A stretch of 14,743 nt of DNA. Source: Chloroflexi bacterium RBG_16_64_32. GTDB taxonomy: Bacteria; Chloroflexota; Dehalococcoidia; SM23-28-2; RBG-16-64-32. Each line of letters starts with the position of its first letter. The first letter of the stretch is position 1. The notes below the pieces were generated by a model. That model worked only from the letters and a program-made list of their open reading frames with translations. It was not told the origin of the DNA and ran no database searches. This document shows, one piece after another, positions 6,247-13,664 of this stretch. The position numbers were made by a program, and so were the translations under genes. The stretch covers positions 1 to 14,743 of the forward strand of contig MGNZ01000067.1 in NCBI GenBank assembly GCA_001795235.1, in the 5' to 3' direction.

Positions 6247-6708
6247 GTGTCCAGGGTCCTTCAACGGCTGAGCGAGATGGGGCTGGAGCTGCCCCAGCGG
6301 CGCTCCGCCGGTCAGTACGTCGGGGCCGTGCGCAGCGGGAACCTGGTGTTCGTGTCGGGCGCCGGGCCGGTCGGGCCAGAGGGGATGGTCACGGGGAAGT
6401 TGGGCGTAGAGCTGAATGTACAGGCCGGGCAGGAAGCGGCGAGGCTGTGCGTGCTGAACTGCCTCAGCGCTCTCCAGGAGGTCCTGGGCGACCTGGACCG
6501 GGTCAGCCGCATCGTGAAACTGCTGGCCTTCGTCAACAGCGGCCCGGGATTCAGTCAGCAGCATGTCGTGGTGGACGGGGCATCTTCCTTCCTGCTATCG
6601 TTGTTCAGTGATAAAGGCGCCCATGCCCGCAGCTCGGTTGGCGTGGCGGAGCTGCCGATGAACATTCCTGTGGAAGTGGAAATGACCGTGGAGGTGGAGG
6701 GTCCATGA
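6247..6708 (+). CDS. RidA/YjgF/YER057c/UK114-family protein
   Basis: This 153-residue protein belongs to the longer RidA-like subfamily (starting SRVLQRLSEMGLELPQ ... SGNLVFVSGAGPVGPEG). RidA proper is a cytosolic trimer that hydrolyses reactive enamine/imine intermediates from PLP enzymes. The active-site arginine position is kept (Arg128 in HARSSVGVAELP), and so is the conserved Glu (Glu143 in PVEVEM). Function in this longer subfamily is less certain. The chosen start is GTG 6247, 2 nt after the gyrA stop, because the residues it adds match the family N-terminus. ATG 6277 would remove them. The ribosome site is not separate from the gyrA end, so translational coupling is likely. The gene lies between gyrA and hsp20. 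Confidence 0.88.
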   Translation: MSRVLQRLSEMGLELPQRRSAGQYVGAVRSGNLVFVSGAGPVGPEGMVTGKLGVELNVQAGQEAARLCVLNCLSALQEVLGDLDRVSRIVKLLAFVNSGPGFSQQHVVVDGASSFLLSLFSDKGAHARSSVGVAELPMNIPVEVEMTVEVEGP

Positions 6709-6724
6709 TTCGGAGGTCGCAGCC

Positions 6725-7168
6725 ATGAAGCAGCGAACAGCCGACATTTTCTCTGATTTTGAGCGCATCAATGAGCGCATGGAGCAGGCCTGGCGCCAGG
6801 TTCTGGGCCCGCCCGGATCCCCGCGCTTCTGTGCCCCGCTGATCGAGCCGCCCGCAGACGTCTACGAGACGGATCGCGAGGTGGTGGTGGTGGCGGAGAT
6901 CGCCGGCATCATAGAGGAAGAGGTGGAGATCGCGGTGAACAGGAGGGTGCTTGTCATGAGCGGGGAGCGGCGGCCGAGCGCCGCGCAGCCCGGGCGTCTC
7001 TACTCACAGATGGAGATCTGCTACGGACCGTTCCGGCGCGAGCTTCACCTCCCTGCCGAGGTCAACCCGGGCCAGGCCAGGGCCCAGTACTCGCAGGGGG
7101 TGTTAGAGATCGTGCTGCCGAAAGTGACCCGCCGCACGAGCCGCCAAGTGAAGATCGTCGTCCGTTAG
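6725..7168 (+). CDS. Small heat shock protein, Hsp20/alpha-crystallin family
   Basis: This 147-residue protein is an ATP-independent holdase chaperone that binds unfolding proteins as oligomers in the cytosol. The alpha-crystallin domain spans about residues 43-134. It starts at PPADVYETDREVVVVAEIAG and ends with the family signature QYSQGVLEIVLPK (Gly125-Val126-Leu127). A short N-terminal arm (1-42) contains DFERINERMEQAWRQV. The C-terminal VKIVV (142-146) may be the IxI-like motif that docks into a neighbouring subunit. The start is supported by GGAGGT (6712-6717) 7 nt before ATG. The gene follows the RidA-family gene by 16 nt and precedes lon by 43 nt. A holdase next to a quality-control protease is a sensible pairing. 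No CIRCE-type operator was seen upstream. Confidence 0.94.
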   Translation: MKQRTADIFSDFERINERMEQAWRQVLGPPGSPRFCAPLIEPPADVYETDREVVVVAEIAGIIEEEVEIAVNRRVLVMSGERRPSAAQPGRLYSQMEICYGPFRRELHLPAEVNPGQARAQYSQGVLEIVLPKVTRRTSRQVKIVVR

Positions 7169-7171
7169 GAC

Positions 7172-7187
7172 AGCCGGCTCTGCCGGT
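7172..7187 (+). other. Small hairpin between hsp20 and lon
   Basis: CCGGC (7174-7178) and GCCGG (7182-7186) form a stem with a TCT loop. No T-tract follows, and only 25 nt remain before the lon start. It is more likely a processing or attenuating structure, or chance in GC-rich DNA, than a full terminator. Confidence 0.3.
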
Positions 7188-7211
7188 CGGCGTAAAGGTT
7201 GGGGCGGGTAA

Positions 7212-9641
7212 ATGAGTCAAGAAACGCAGGCTGAACAAGACGAGGCCCAGCGGGCGCAGCCTAACCCGCAGGGAGAGAACCCCCAGATTCGACTCCCGGA
7301 TGTGATCCCTTTCATTGGGAGCGGCTCCACGGTGATGTATCCGCAGCAGCTTATGCCCGTCCTGGCCACCGAGGAGAAGGACGTTAAGGCGATTGACGAT
7401 GCGGCCGCCGCCGACGTCAAAGTGCTGGGCCTGTTCTCACAGAAGCCCAGCCCTGAGGAGGGCCGCTACGAGGGCGAGCTCCATGACCTCGGCACCGCCG
7501 CCACTATCGTGCGCATGGCCAAGGCCCCGGATGGCACCGTTCACGCCATCCTCCAGGGCGTCGCCCGCGTCCGGATATGCGAGGTCGAGCAGTCCAAGCC
7601 CTGGATACGCGGTCGCGTGGAGCGACTGGAGGACATAGTCGGGGCCAGCCTGGAGACCGAGGCGATGATGCGCAGCGCCGTCGCCGCCTTTCAGAATGTC
7701 GTTGAGATATCGGAGGCGTTGCCCAAGGAGTTGGGGGCGGCCGTTAATAACATCTCAGAACCATCCGCCTTAGCCGATTTCATCGCCGCCAATCTTCACA
7801 TCACCCCGGAGCAGCGGCAGCAGGTGCTCGAGGAGCTGGATGTGTCCAAACGTCTGCGGCTCGTGATCGACATGCTGCGCCACGAGCAAGAGGTGATGGA
7901 GGTGGAGTCCAAGATTCAGTCCGAGGTGAAGGGTGAGCTGGACAAGCGGCAGCGCGAGTTCATCCTGCGGGAACAGCTGAAGGCGATCCAGAAAGAGCTG
8001 GGGGAGGGGGATATCACGCCGGAGCTGAGCGAGCTGAAGAAGAGGCTGGACGAGGCTGACCTGCCGGAAGCGGCCGGGAAAGAGGCCGACCGCGAGATGC
8101 AGCGCCTCCTCACGATCCCGTCAATCTCGCCGGAGTATCAGGTGGCCCGCACCTACTTGGAGTGGCTGGCCGACCTGCCGTGGAAGATCAACACGGAGGA
8201 CAACCTGGACATCGATCGAGCGGAAAAGATCCTGAATGAGGACCACTACGGGCTGGAGAAGGTGAAGCAGCGCATTCTTGACTTCCTGGCCGTGCGCCAG
8301 CTCAGGGCCGGCGAGACGCGCGGGCCAATCCTCTGCTTCGTGGGGCCTCCGGGCACCGGCAAGACCTCTCTGGGCCAGTCCATTTCGCGGGCGCTGGGGC
8401 GCAATTTCATCCGCATGTCGCTGGGCGGGATGCGCGACGAGGCGGAGATCCGCGGCCACCGGCGCACGTATGTCGGCGCCCTCCCCGGCCGCGTCATCCA
8501 GGAGATTCGTCGCTGCGGCTCTAACAATCCTTTGTTCATGCTGGACGAAGTGGACAAGCTGGGGGTGGACTTCCGCGGCGACCCTGCGTCGGCGCTCCTG
8601 GAGGTGCTGGACCCGGCCCAGAACCACACCTTCAGCGACCACTACCTGGACGTGCCTTTCGACCTGTCCAAGGTGTTCTTTATCACTACGGCCAACCTCA
8701 CGGACCCCATACCGCCGCCGTTGCGTGATCGGATGGAGGTCATCGAGCTGCCCGGTTACACGGAGCACGAGAAGCTGGAGATCGCCAGGCGCTACCTGTT
8801 GCCCCGCCAGGTGACGGAAAACGGGATCCCCGAGAAGATGCTCACGGTTACCGACGACGCCATTCTCGAGATTGCACGTTCGTACACGCGGGAGGCGGGC
8901 GTCCGAAACCTGGAGCGGGAGTTGGGGGCCATCTGCCGCGGCGTGGCGCGTAGGGTGGCCAAGGGCGAGACGGAGTCGCTGACGGTGGGAGACGAGAACC
9001 TTGAGGACTTCCTGGGGCCGCCTCGGTTCCGCTGGGAGCTGGCCGAGGGGAAGGATGAGGTGGGGGTGGCCACCGGCTTGGCCGCCACCATGACCGGTGG
9101 CGACGTGTTGTTCGTGGAAGTCTCCACAGTGCCCGGCAAGGGGAGGCTTATCCTAACCGGCAAGCTGGGCGAGGTGATGCAGGAGTCGGCTCAGGCGGCC
9201 CTGACCTACGCCCGCTCCCGCGCCCCCGCGCTGGACATCCAACCCTCCTTCTTCGACAAGCACGACATCCACATCCACGTGCCCGCGGGAGCGATACCTA
9301 AAGACGGGCCCTCCGCCGGGGTAACGATCGCCACCGCCCTGGTGTCGGCTATCACCAGGCGGCCGGTGCGAAGGGACGTGGCTATGACGGGGGAGATCAC
9401 ATTGAGGGGAAAGGTTTTGCCCGTCGGCTCGGTCCGCGACAAGGTGCTGGCCGCCCACCGCGCCGGTATCAAGCGTGTCATCGTGCCGGACGAGAATGAG
9501 AACGATCTGGCGGAGGTGTCGGAGGAGGTGCGGCGGGAGCTGGAGTTCGTGTTGGTGAGCCACGTGGACGAGGTGCTGAAGGCCGCCCTGCACCCGGGGA
9601 GACGGCGGGAAGAGACGAAGCTTGTAGCGGCGGCGCCGTAG
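7212..9641 (+). CDS. lon: ATP-dependent Lon protease (LonA)
   Basis: This 809-residue protein has standard bacterial LonA size and layout. The N-terminal substrate-binding LON domain spans about residues 26-225 (RLPDVIPFIGSGSTVMYP...) and the helical coiled segment about 226-310. The AAA+ module follows, with Walker A GPPGTGKT (378-385) and Walker B LFMLDEVD (441-448). The proteolytic domain carries the Ser701/Lys744 dyad (KDGPSAGV and VRDKVLAAH). The 43-residue spacing of the dyad equals that of E. coli Ser679/Lys722. Lon degrades misfolded and selected regulatory proteins in the cytosol, including antitoxins in several systems. ATG 7212 is preceded only by a G-rich stretch (GGGGCGGG). The gene follows hsp20 and is separated from the HEPN gene by only 3 nt, so readthrough into the HEPN/MNT pair is expected. 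Confidence 0.97.
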   Translation: MSQETQAEQDEAQRAQPNPQGENPQIRLPDVIPFIGSGSTVMYPQQLMPVLATEEKDVKAIDDAAAADVKVLGLFSQKPSPEEGRYEGELHDLGTAATIVRMAKAPDGTVHAILQGVARVRICEVEQSKPWIRGRVERLEDIVGASLETEAMMRSAVAAFQNVVEISEALPKELGAAVNNISEPSALADFIAANLHITPEQRQQVLEELDVSKRLRLVIDMLRHEQEVMEVESKIQSEVKGELDKRQREFILREQLKAIQKELGEGDITPELSELKKRLDEADLPEAAGKEADREMQRLLTIPSISPEYQVARTYLEWLADLPWKINTEDNLDIDRAEKILNEDHYGLEKVKQRILDFLAVRQLRAGETRGPILCFVGPPGTGKTSLGQSISRALGRNFIRMSLGGMRDEAEIRGHRRTYVGALPGRVIQEIRRCGSNNPLFMLDEVDKLGVDFRGDPASALLEVLDPAQNHTFSDHYLDVPFDLSKVFFITTANLTDPIPPPLRDRMEVIELPGYTEHEKLEIARRYLLPRQVTENGIPEKMLTVTDDAILEIARSYTREAGVRNLERELGAICRGVARRVAKGETESLTVGDENLEDFLGPPRFRWELAEGKDEVGVATGLAATMTGGDVLFVEVSTVPGKGRLILTGKLGEVMQESAQAALTYARSRAPALDIQPSFFDKHDIHIHVPAGAIPKDGPSAGVTIATALVSAITRRPVRRDVAMTGEITLRGKVLPVGSVRDKVLAAHRAGIKRVIVPDENENDLAEVSEEVRRELEFVLVSHVDEVLKAALHPGRRREETKLVAAAP

Positions 9642-9644
9642 GCC

Positions 9645-10034
9645 TTGGAAGAGGAAGGCCACCTCTGGTTCCGCCAGGCGGGGGAGGATCTGAAAACGGC
9701 ACGGGTGCTCTTGCAGGGTGGACGCCACTACGCGGCATCCTACTTTGCGCAGCAGGTGGCGGAGAAGGCACTCAAGGCGCTACTTTTCATCGGCAAAGGC
9801 CAGCCACCCAGACGGACACACGACCTGAGGGAGCTGGGTGAAGAAGCCGAACTGCCCGCCGAATGGTTGACATCCCTGACCGAGCTGTCCGCGGTGTATC
9901 TAGTTTCGCGCTACCCCGACATCACTCCCAGCACTCTCCCGGCTGAGACGGTAAACTATGAGGAGAGCCGTGGACACGTCGAACTAGCCGAAAAGGTGTT
10001 GCAATGGGCGCGACAACGATCAGAGATCCACTAG
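9645..10034 (+). CDS. HEPN-domain protein (putative toxin of a HEPN/MNT pair)
   Basis: This 129-residue all-helical protein is of the COG2250-like HEPN type: FRQAGEDLKTARVLL, then YFAQQVAEKALKALLF, then RRTHDLRELGEEA, then YLVSRYPDI, with a final helix. HEPN proteins are often RNases that work with a minimal nucleotidyltransferase, here encoded by the overlapping next gene. The RX4-6HXY catalytic motif of HepT-type RNase toxins is not evident, so RNase activity is unproven. The start is TTG 9645; no later ATG or GTG keeps the conserved first helix. No independent ribosome site is clear. With 3 nt after the lon stop, translation probably depends on reinitiation from lon. Confidence 0.8.
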   Translation: MEEEGHLWFRQAGEDLKTARVLLQGGRHYAASYFAQQVAEKALKALLFIGKGQPPRRTHDLRELGEEAELPAEWLTSLTELSAVYLVSRYPDITPSTLPAETVNYEESRGHVELAEKVLQWARQRSEIH

Positions 10035-10324
10035 TTGAACGGTTCCGCGACCGGATAGAGCGCCAAATGAAGGTGACCGCTCTTATCTGGTTCGGCTCGC
10101 GGGCTGCGGGCCGCGGAGATGGATGGAGTGACTACGACTTCATCGTGGTATCGCCGGAGTTCGAGGACATGCGATTCCTCACCCGAGCCAGCAAATTGGA
10201 GTCGCTGCGCGAGCCACGGGTTGCCTACGATTTCCTTTGCTACACCCCGGACGAGTTTGAGAAGATGACCAAGCGTATCACCATTGTCCGTGAGGCCGTC
10301 GAAAGCGGCATACGTCTTATCTAG
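10004..10324 (+). CDS. Minimal nucleotidyltransferase (MNT), partner of the HEPN protein
   Basis: This 106-residue protein has the nucleotidyltransferase signature GSRAAGRGDGWSDYD (residues 31-45), an exact GSX10DXD pattern with Asp43 and Asp45. A likely third carboxylate is Asp76 in RVAYDFL. In the characterised HepT/MntA system this enzyme type is the antitoxin and modifies the HEPN partner with AMP. A similar role here is inferred from the motif and gene pairing. ATG 10004 overlaps the end of the HEPN gene by 31 nt and has an AAGGTG ribosome site (9993-9998). Overlap of this kind is usual for co-translated pairs. It is the last gene of the plus-strand run. The convergent creatininase-family gene ends 31 nt downstream, with no clear intrinsic terminator between them. 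Confidence 0.82.
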   Translation: MGATTIRDPLVERFRDRIERQMKVTALIWFGSRAAGRGDGWSDYDFIVVSPEFEDMRFLTRASKLESLREPRVAYDFLCYTPDEFEKMTKRITIVREAVESGIRLI

Positions 10325-10355
10325 CGGCAGGCTCCAGCAGCTACCGCCCCTGCGT

Positions 10356-11117
10356 TCAAGGGAGGAAGTGCCACGTTTGCCTCACCTGGCCGGCACGGCC
10401 CTCGAGCAGGAGCCTGGTGAGTAGGACGCCTTCGCGCACGCACAGCTCCCAGATCCTGGCGCCCGCCTCGGCGCTGCCCTGAGTGGGATCGCCGACGACG
10501 CCCGTGTCGGATACAGAGGAGAAATCCATGTCGCGGCCCCACTCGAAGGGTCGCAACGCGGGCATGCGCACCCGGTCTGCTCGAACGGCGTCCTTGTCCA
10601 GGCACAGGCGGATGGACGTAGCGAAGGAGTCGGCGTGGCCGCCTGGTATCTGGCGGCCGAAGGCCGTGTCGCAGACAGTCCCGTAGTCGATGACCGGTTG
10701 ATAGGCGGCGCAGTCCTCATGCGAGACGTTGAAGGGGTCGATCACCGCCTGGAGGTCATGCTGACCGCACCCCCGCCAGACGACCAGGGTGTTGAATCCC
10801 TGGGCGGCGAGGCTCTCCAGCACGTCCTCCACCAGCGCTTCGTGTGTGGACTGGCGAAGGTTGACGTAGCCGAATCCGAACCCTACGTGTTCAGGCGTGG
10901 GGCCGAACGGCAGGGCCGGCATCACGAGGACGAGCTCGCCGTGGTCGCTCTGCAAGCTCTCTGCGATGTCCTCGCAGAGTCTGGCGATCATCCAGGTGTC
11001 AAAATCAGTGGGCAGGTGCGGTCCCTGCTGCTCCGTGCATCCCAGGGGGATGAAGACCGCGCGCACCTGGGGCGCTAGATCGCGCAGCTCCTCGTAGGTC
11101 AGACCGGCATATCGCAT
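10356..11117 (-). CDS. Creatininase-family protein with altered metal site
   Basis: This 253-residue protein shows the creatininase/creatinine amidohydrolase (MftE-like) fold signature near the N-terminus: FIPLGCTEQQGPHLPTDFDT (residues 22-41). Glu29 and Asp40 of the di-metal site remain. The His of the usual E-x-H is Gln31. The usual NGHGGN or NGHYEN loop, which gives a His ligand and in creatininase a Glu ligand, is RGCGQH here (115-120). The later HAGExETS-type segment reads GGHADSFATS (159-168). It may therefore bind metal differently or not be a hydrolase. It starts at ATG 11117, 32 nt after the stop of the hydroxyacid dehydrogenase gene on the same strand, and is probably co-transcribed with it. 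The substrate is unknown. It ends convergent with the nucleotidyltransferase gene. Confidence 0.75.
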   Translation of the reverse strand: MRYAGLTYEELRDLAPQVRAVFIPLGCTEQQGPHLPTDFDTWMIARLCEDIAESLQSDHGELVLVMPALPFGPTPEHVGFGFGYVNLRQSTHEALVEDVLESLAAQGFNTLVVWRGCGQHDLQAVIDPFNVSHEDCAAYQPVIDYGTVCDTAFGRQIPGGHADSFATSIRLCLDKDAVRADRVRMPALRPFEWGRDMDFSSVSDTGVVGDPTQGSAEAGARIWELCVREGVLLTRLLLEGRAGQVRQTWHFLP

Positions 11118-11149
11118 GGGGCAACCATCGGTGGGGGCAAGAGTCCAGA

Positions 11150-12220
11150 TCAGTACCCGCGCTTAAGGTCGACGGTGTTGCGCAGGGGCTCGCCGGCCAG
11201 GTAGCGGCGAAGGTTATCGGCGAACAGGGCAACGGCCCGCTCCATGTAGACCGGCGTGCCGCCGCTGATGTGCGGCGTCAGGATCACGTTCTCCATCCCC
11301 CAGAGCTCGCTCTCCGGCGACAGCGGCTCCTGCTCGAACACGTCCAGAGCGGCGCCGGCGATCGAGCCCTCTTTGAGGGCGCGCACGAGCGCCGCCTCGT
11401 CGATGACAGCGCCGCGGGCGATATTGATGATGCGCGCCGTGGTCTTCATGGCCCGCAGCTCACCTTCGCCGATGAGACCGCGGGACTCCTGTGTCAGGGG
11501 CACGGCGATGACCACATAATCGGCCTGGGACAGCAGATAGGGCAGGTCGGACGGCGGCAGGAGCTCGTCCACGTCCGCCACCCCTGTGTCGTGGCCTTCG
11601 GCTCGCCTCTGGACGGAGCGGCGAATGGCTAGCACGCGCATGCCGTCGGTCTTGGCCAGCCTGGCCACGTGGCCACCGATGGCGCCCAGGCCGACAATGC
11701 CGACCGTCTTGCCGTAGAGCTCCTCGGCCAGGTAGGGACGCCAGGTGCGCTCCGTCTGGGCGCGCATCGCTCCGGCGAACCCTTTGGCGAAGGCGAGCAT
11801 GGCGCCCATCACGTACTCGCCGATGGGCACGGCGTGGATGCCGCTGGCGGTGGTGAGAGTGATCCGCCCGCGGGCGGAGGCCAGCTCGCTGTCCAGGAGC
11901 CGGTCCAGGCCCGCGGAGGTGAGCTGCACCCATCGCAGGTTGGGCGCGGTGTCGGCTATGTCGGGAGGGATCATGGGTGACGTGAAGAGGACCTCGGTCT
12001 GGGCGAGGATGGCGGCCAGGTTCGCCGCGGCCTCTTCCTCCGTCTCGCCCTCGGGGCGGCGGCCCTCGGCGTAGGCTAACCAGACGGGGCGGCCCTTGCG
12101 GTATACCTGCCGTTGCGCCCAGGACAGGACCACTACCCGCAGGCGCGGGCTCACCCGCCGGATGGGAGCGACGAGGTCGTCGCCGAGGCCGAAGGCGAGG
12201 ACGACGGTCACTTCGTTCAT
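11150..12220 (-). CDS. D-isomer-specific 2-hydroxyacid dehydrogenase family protein
   Basis: This 356-residue NAD(P)-dependent oxidoreductase interconverts 2-keto acids and D-2-hydroxy acids. The Rossmann motif GLGAIGGHVA lies at residues 177-186. The catalytic triad is Arg269 (INIARGAVID), Glu298 (DVFEQEP) and His317 (LTPHISGG). The N-terminal catalytic half includes WVQLTSAGLDRLLD and GEYVMGAMLAF. The start is ATG 12220 (MNEVTVVLAFG), with GGGGAG just upstream and a perfect TATAAT 12 nt before it. An in-frame ATG at 12301 would add 27 residues with no family resemblance and would start upstream of that promoter. It leads a two-gene unit with the creatininase-family gene. The substrate cannot be assigned; phosphoglycerate- and glyoxylate-type enzymes share these motifs. 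Confidence 0.9.
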   Translation of the reverse strand: MNEVTVVLAFGLGDDLVAPIRRVSPRLRVVVLSWAQRQVYRKGRPVWLAYAEGRRPEGETEEEAAANLAAILAQTEVLFTSPMIPPDIADTAPNLRWVQLTSAGLDRLLDSELASARGRITLTTASGIHAVPIGEYVMGAMLAFAKGFAGAMRAQTERTWRPYLAEELYGKTVGIVGLGAIGGHVARLAKTDGMRVLAIRRSVQRRAEGHDTGVADVDELLPPSDLPYLLSQADYVVIAVPLTQESRGLIGEGELRAMKTTARIINIARGAVIDEAALVRALKEGSIAGAALDVFEQEPLSPESELWGMENVILTPHISGGTPVYMERAVALFADNLRRYLAGEPLRNTVDLKRGY

Positions 12221-12232
12221 AGGGCTCCCCGC

Positions 12233-12238
12233 ATTATA
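12233..12238 (-). promoter_or_regulatory. -10 element (TATAAT) of the hydroxyacid dehydrogenase gene
   Basis: Read on the minus strand, the sequence is a perfect TATAAT whose last base is 12 nt before ATG 12220. The -35 position at 17-18 bp spacing (TCTCGC or TTCTCG) is poor. The transcript would start near 12226, giving a leader of only about 5 nt, so translation may be nearly leaderless. Confidence 0.45.
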
Positions 12239-12307
12239 GCGGCTACAGGTGGCCTGCGAGAACACGGTATCAATCCGCCGCGATAAATCGTCAAATACCA
12301 TCCACTC

Positions 12308-12336
12308 TTAACCATCCATTAACTGATGTTGATAAA
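12308..12336 (+). promoter_or_regulatory. Candidate promoter of the membrane zincin gene
   Basis: TTAACC (12308-12313) and GATAAA (12331-12336) are separated by 17 bp, each matching the sigma-70 consensus at four of six positions. They lie in the only AT-rich patch of this intergenic region. The leader would be about 160 nt. A nearby TTGACT (12340-12345) has no good -10 at the right distance. The 12237-12503 interval otherwise shows nothing I recognise. Confidence 0.25.
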
Positions 12337-12503
12337 CGGTTGACTTACGGTGGAACTGGAGGCGATGAACCCCATCCGCTCTCCTGAACCGATACGGCTT
12401 CCCCAAGCCCATCGACTCACACAGGCGCAAGGGTGGCAACGGACCCAAGACCCGCGTATGTGACAGCGCTGGAGCCCGGGGCGAGCCCAAGAGGGAGGAC
12501 TGT

Positions 12504-13664
12504 ATGGCCAGGGGTTGGCACCCCACCTGGCAGGACAATAACAACGGTTCCGGTCCCAACAGCGGACCGCCCCGCCGCAAGCGCTCATTTTCGGGCGGCT
12601 ACATCTTCGTCCTGGGGCTTGCTGTCGTGGTTGTCCTGTTCATGGCCGCCGTGGGCGTCATCGCCGCGCAGACCCCGTCCAGCCGCGCAACGGCGCCGGA
12701 CAATTCGCCGACGCCCGCCGAGTCGCCTGTGCCGGTCAAGGTCATGGTCGAGCCGGCGCAGCTGGCACCCAATCCGGAAGACACCAGGGCCCCGTCCGTG
12801 ACGGAGGGCCCGGCCGAGGAGGATGTGCCGGAGGTCCAGCTCTCGCTTGTCGAGAGCGAAGAGGAGGTAGCATCATCGGTAGTCCAGGCGCCAAGAACCG
12901 TCGCCAGCTCCTGGTCGGCGGAGCCGACTCCGGCCGCGCCCGCGCCGGCCCCCGCTCCCGCCGGCGAAGCGGTCCGCTTGGCCGCCGAGGCGGAGGAGGC
13001 CTACGGGGTGCTGATCATCGTCGAGGGCCAGAACTGGGGCGCCGTCGATGAGGCGCAGGCGATCAACGTCCAGGCTGTGATCAGCGCCATAGACCGGCTG
13101 CCGGACACGATAGTCTCCACCGTTGTCGCTCACGGCCACGGCCCGCTGACGTTCGTATCCAACGACCAGGGTCGAACGGCAGGCGGATGGCAGCCGTACG
13201 GCGAGTTTGCGATCGCGTACTACACGAACTCCGATCAGGGCCCGGGCGGCTATCACGCAAGCAACCAGGTGGTGCTAAGCGTCGGCGCGGGCACCATGTC
13301 TATCGGGCACGAGATGCTGCACGCGTACCAGTTCCGAAACGTGGGCCCGGACGAGTACGCGCTGGCGTTGCTCCAGCCGGAGATGCGTTCGTTCATGGAG
13401 GCGACGGGCTGGCGGCAGACCAGCAGCGACGATGACGTGCGGCTGGCGGCGACCGCGCCCTGGTCAGCGCTGGACTCGCTGTACGTGTACGAGGGACGCC
13501 CTCTGAGCTACGTCACGAGCGGCGGCGCATCCACCACTATCAGCGCCGCCAACCCGATAGAGGCGTTCGCGATTGCGGGCTCCATCTACTACACCCGTCC
13601 GTCCTGGATGCCCCTGCCGGACTGGCCGGAGTACTGGGACTGGTTCAGCGCCAACGTGGGCTAA
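12504..13664 (+). CDS. Membrane-anchored HExxH protein, putative zinc metalloprotease
   Basis: This 386-residue protein has a basic, glycine- and asparagine-rich N-terminus (1-31, RRKR at 24-27) and one hydrophobic segment at 32-55 (GYIFVLGLAVVVVLFMAAVG...). A long Pro/Ala/Glu-rich linker follows (about 56-157), then a globular domain (about 158-386). The basic flank predicts a cytoplasmic N-terminus and an exported C-terminal domain. That domain has the zincin signature HEMLH (269-273) within SIGHEMLHAYQFRN. A downstream NPIEAFAIAGSIYYTRP (350-366) resembles the Glu-bearing helix of gluzincins, with Glu353 as a candidate third zinc ligand. I do not recognise a named family. The start is supported by GGGAGG (12493-12498), 5 nt before ATG. 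Its TAA overlaps by 2 nt the stop of the convergent metallophosphoesterase gene. It could be an envelope or secreted-protein processing protease, but the substrate is unknown. Confidence 0.72.
   Translation: MARGWHPTWQDNNNGSGPNSGPPRRKRSFSGGYIFVLGLAVVVVLFMAAVGVIAAQTPSSRATAPDNSPTPAESPVPVKVMVEPAQLAPNPEDTRAPSVTEGPAEEDVPEVQLSLVESEEEVASSVVQAPRTVASSWSAEPTPAAPAPAPAPAGEAVRLAAEAEEAYGVLIIVEGQNWGAVDEAQAINVQAVISAIDRLPDTIVSTVVAHGHGPLTFVSNDQGRTAGGWQPYGEFAIAYYTNSDQGPGGYHASNQVVLSVGAGTMSIGHEMLHAYQFRNVGPDEYALALLQPEMRSFMEATGWRQTSSDDDVRLAATAPWSALDSLYVYEGRPLSYVTSGGASTTISAANPIEAFAIAGSIYYTRPSWMPLPDWPEYWDWFSANVG

Noticed and set aside
12221..12301. 27-residue N-terminal extension of the hydroxyacid dehydrogenase
   Set aside because: It has no family similarity, lies upstream of a perfect TATAAT, and ATG 12220 gives a normal N-terminus.
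12308..12588. Minus-strand small genes upstream of the zincin gene
   Set aside because: Two overlapping frames of similar length with no recognisable motif, partly antisense to the zincin N-terminus.
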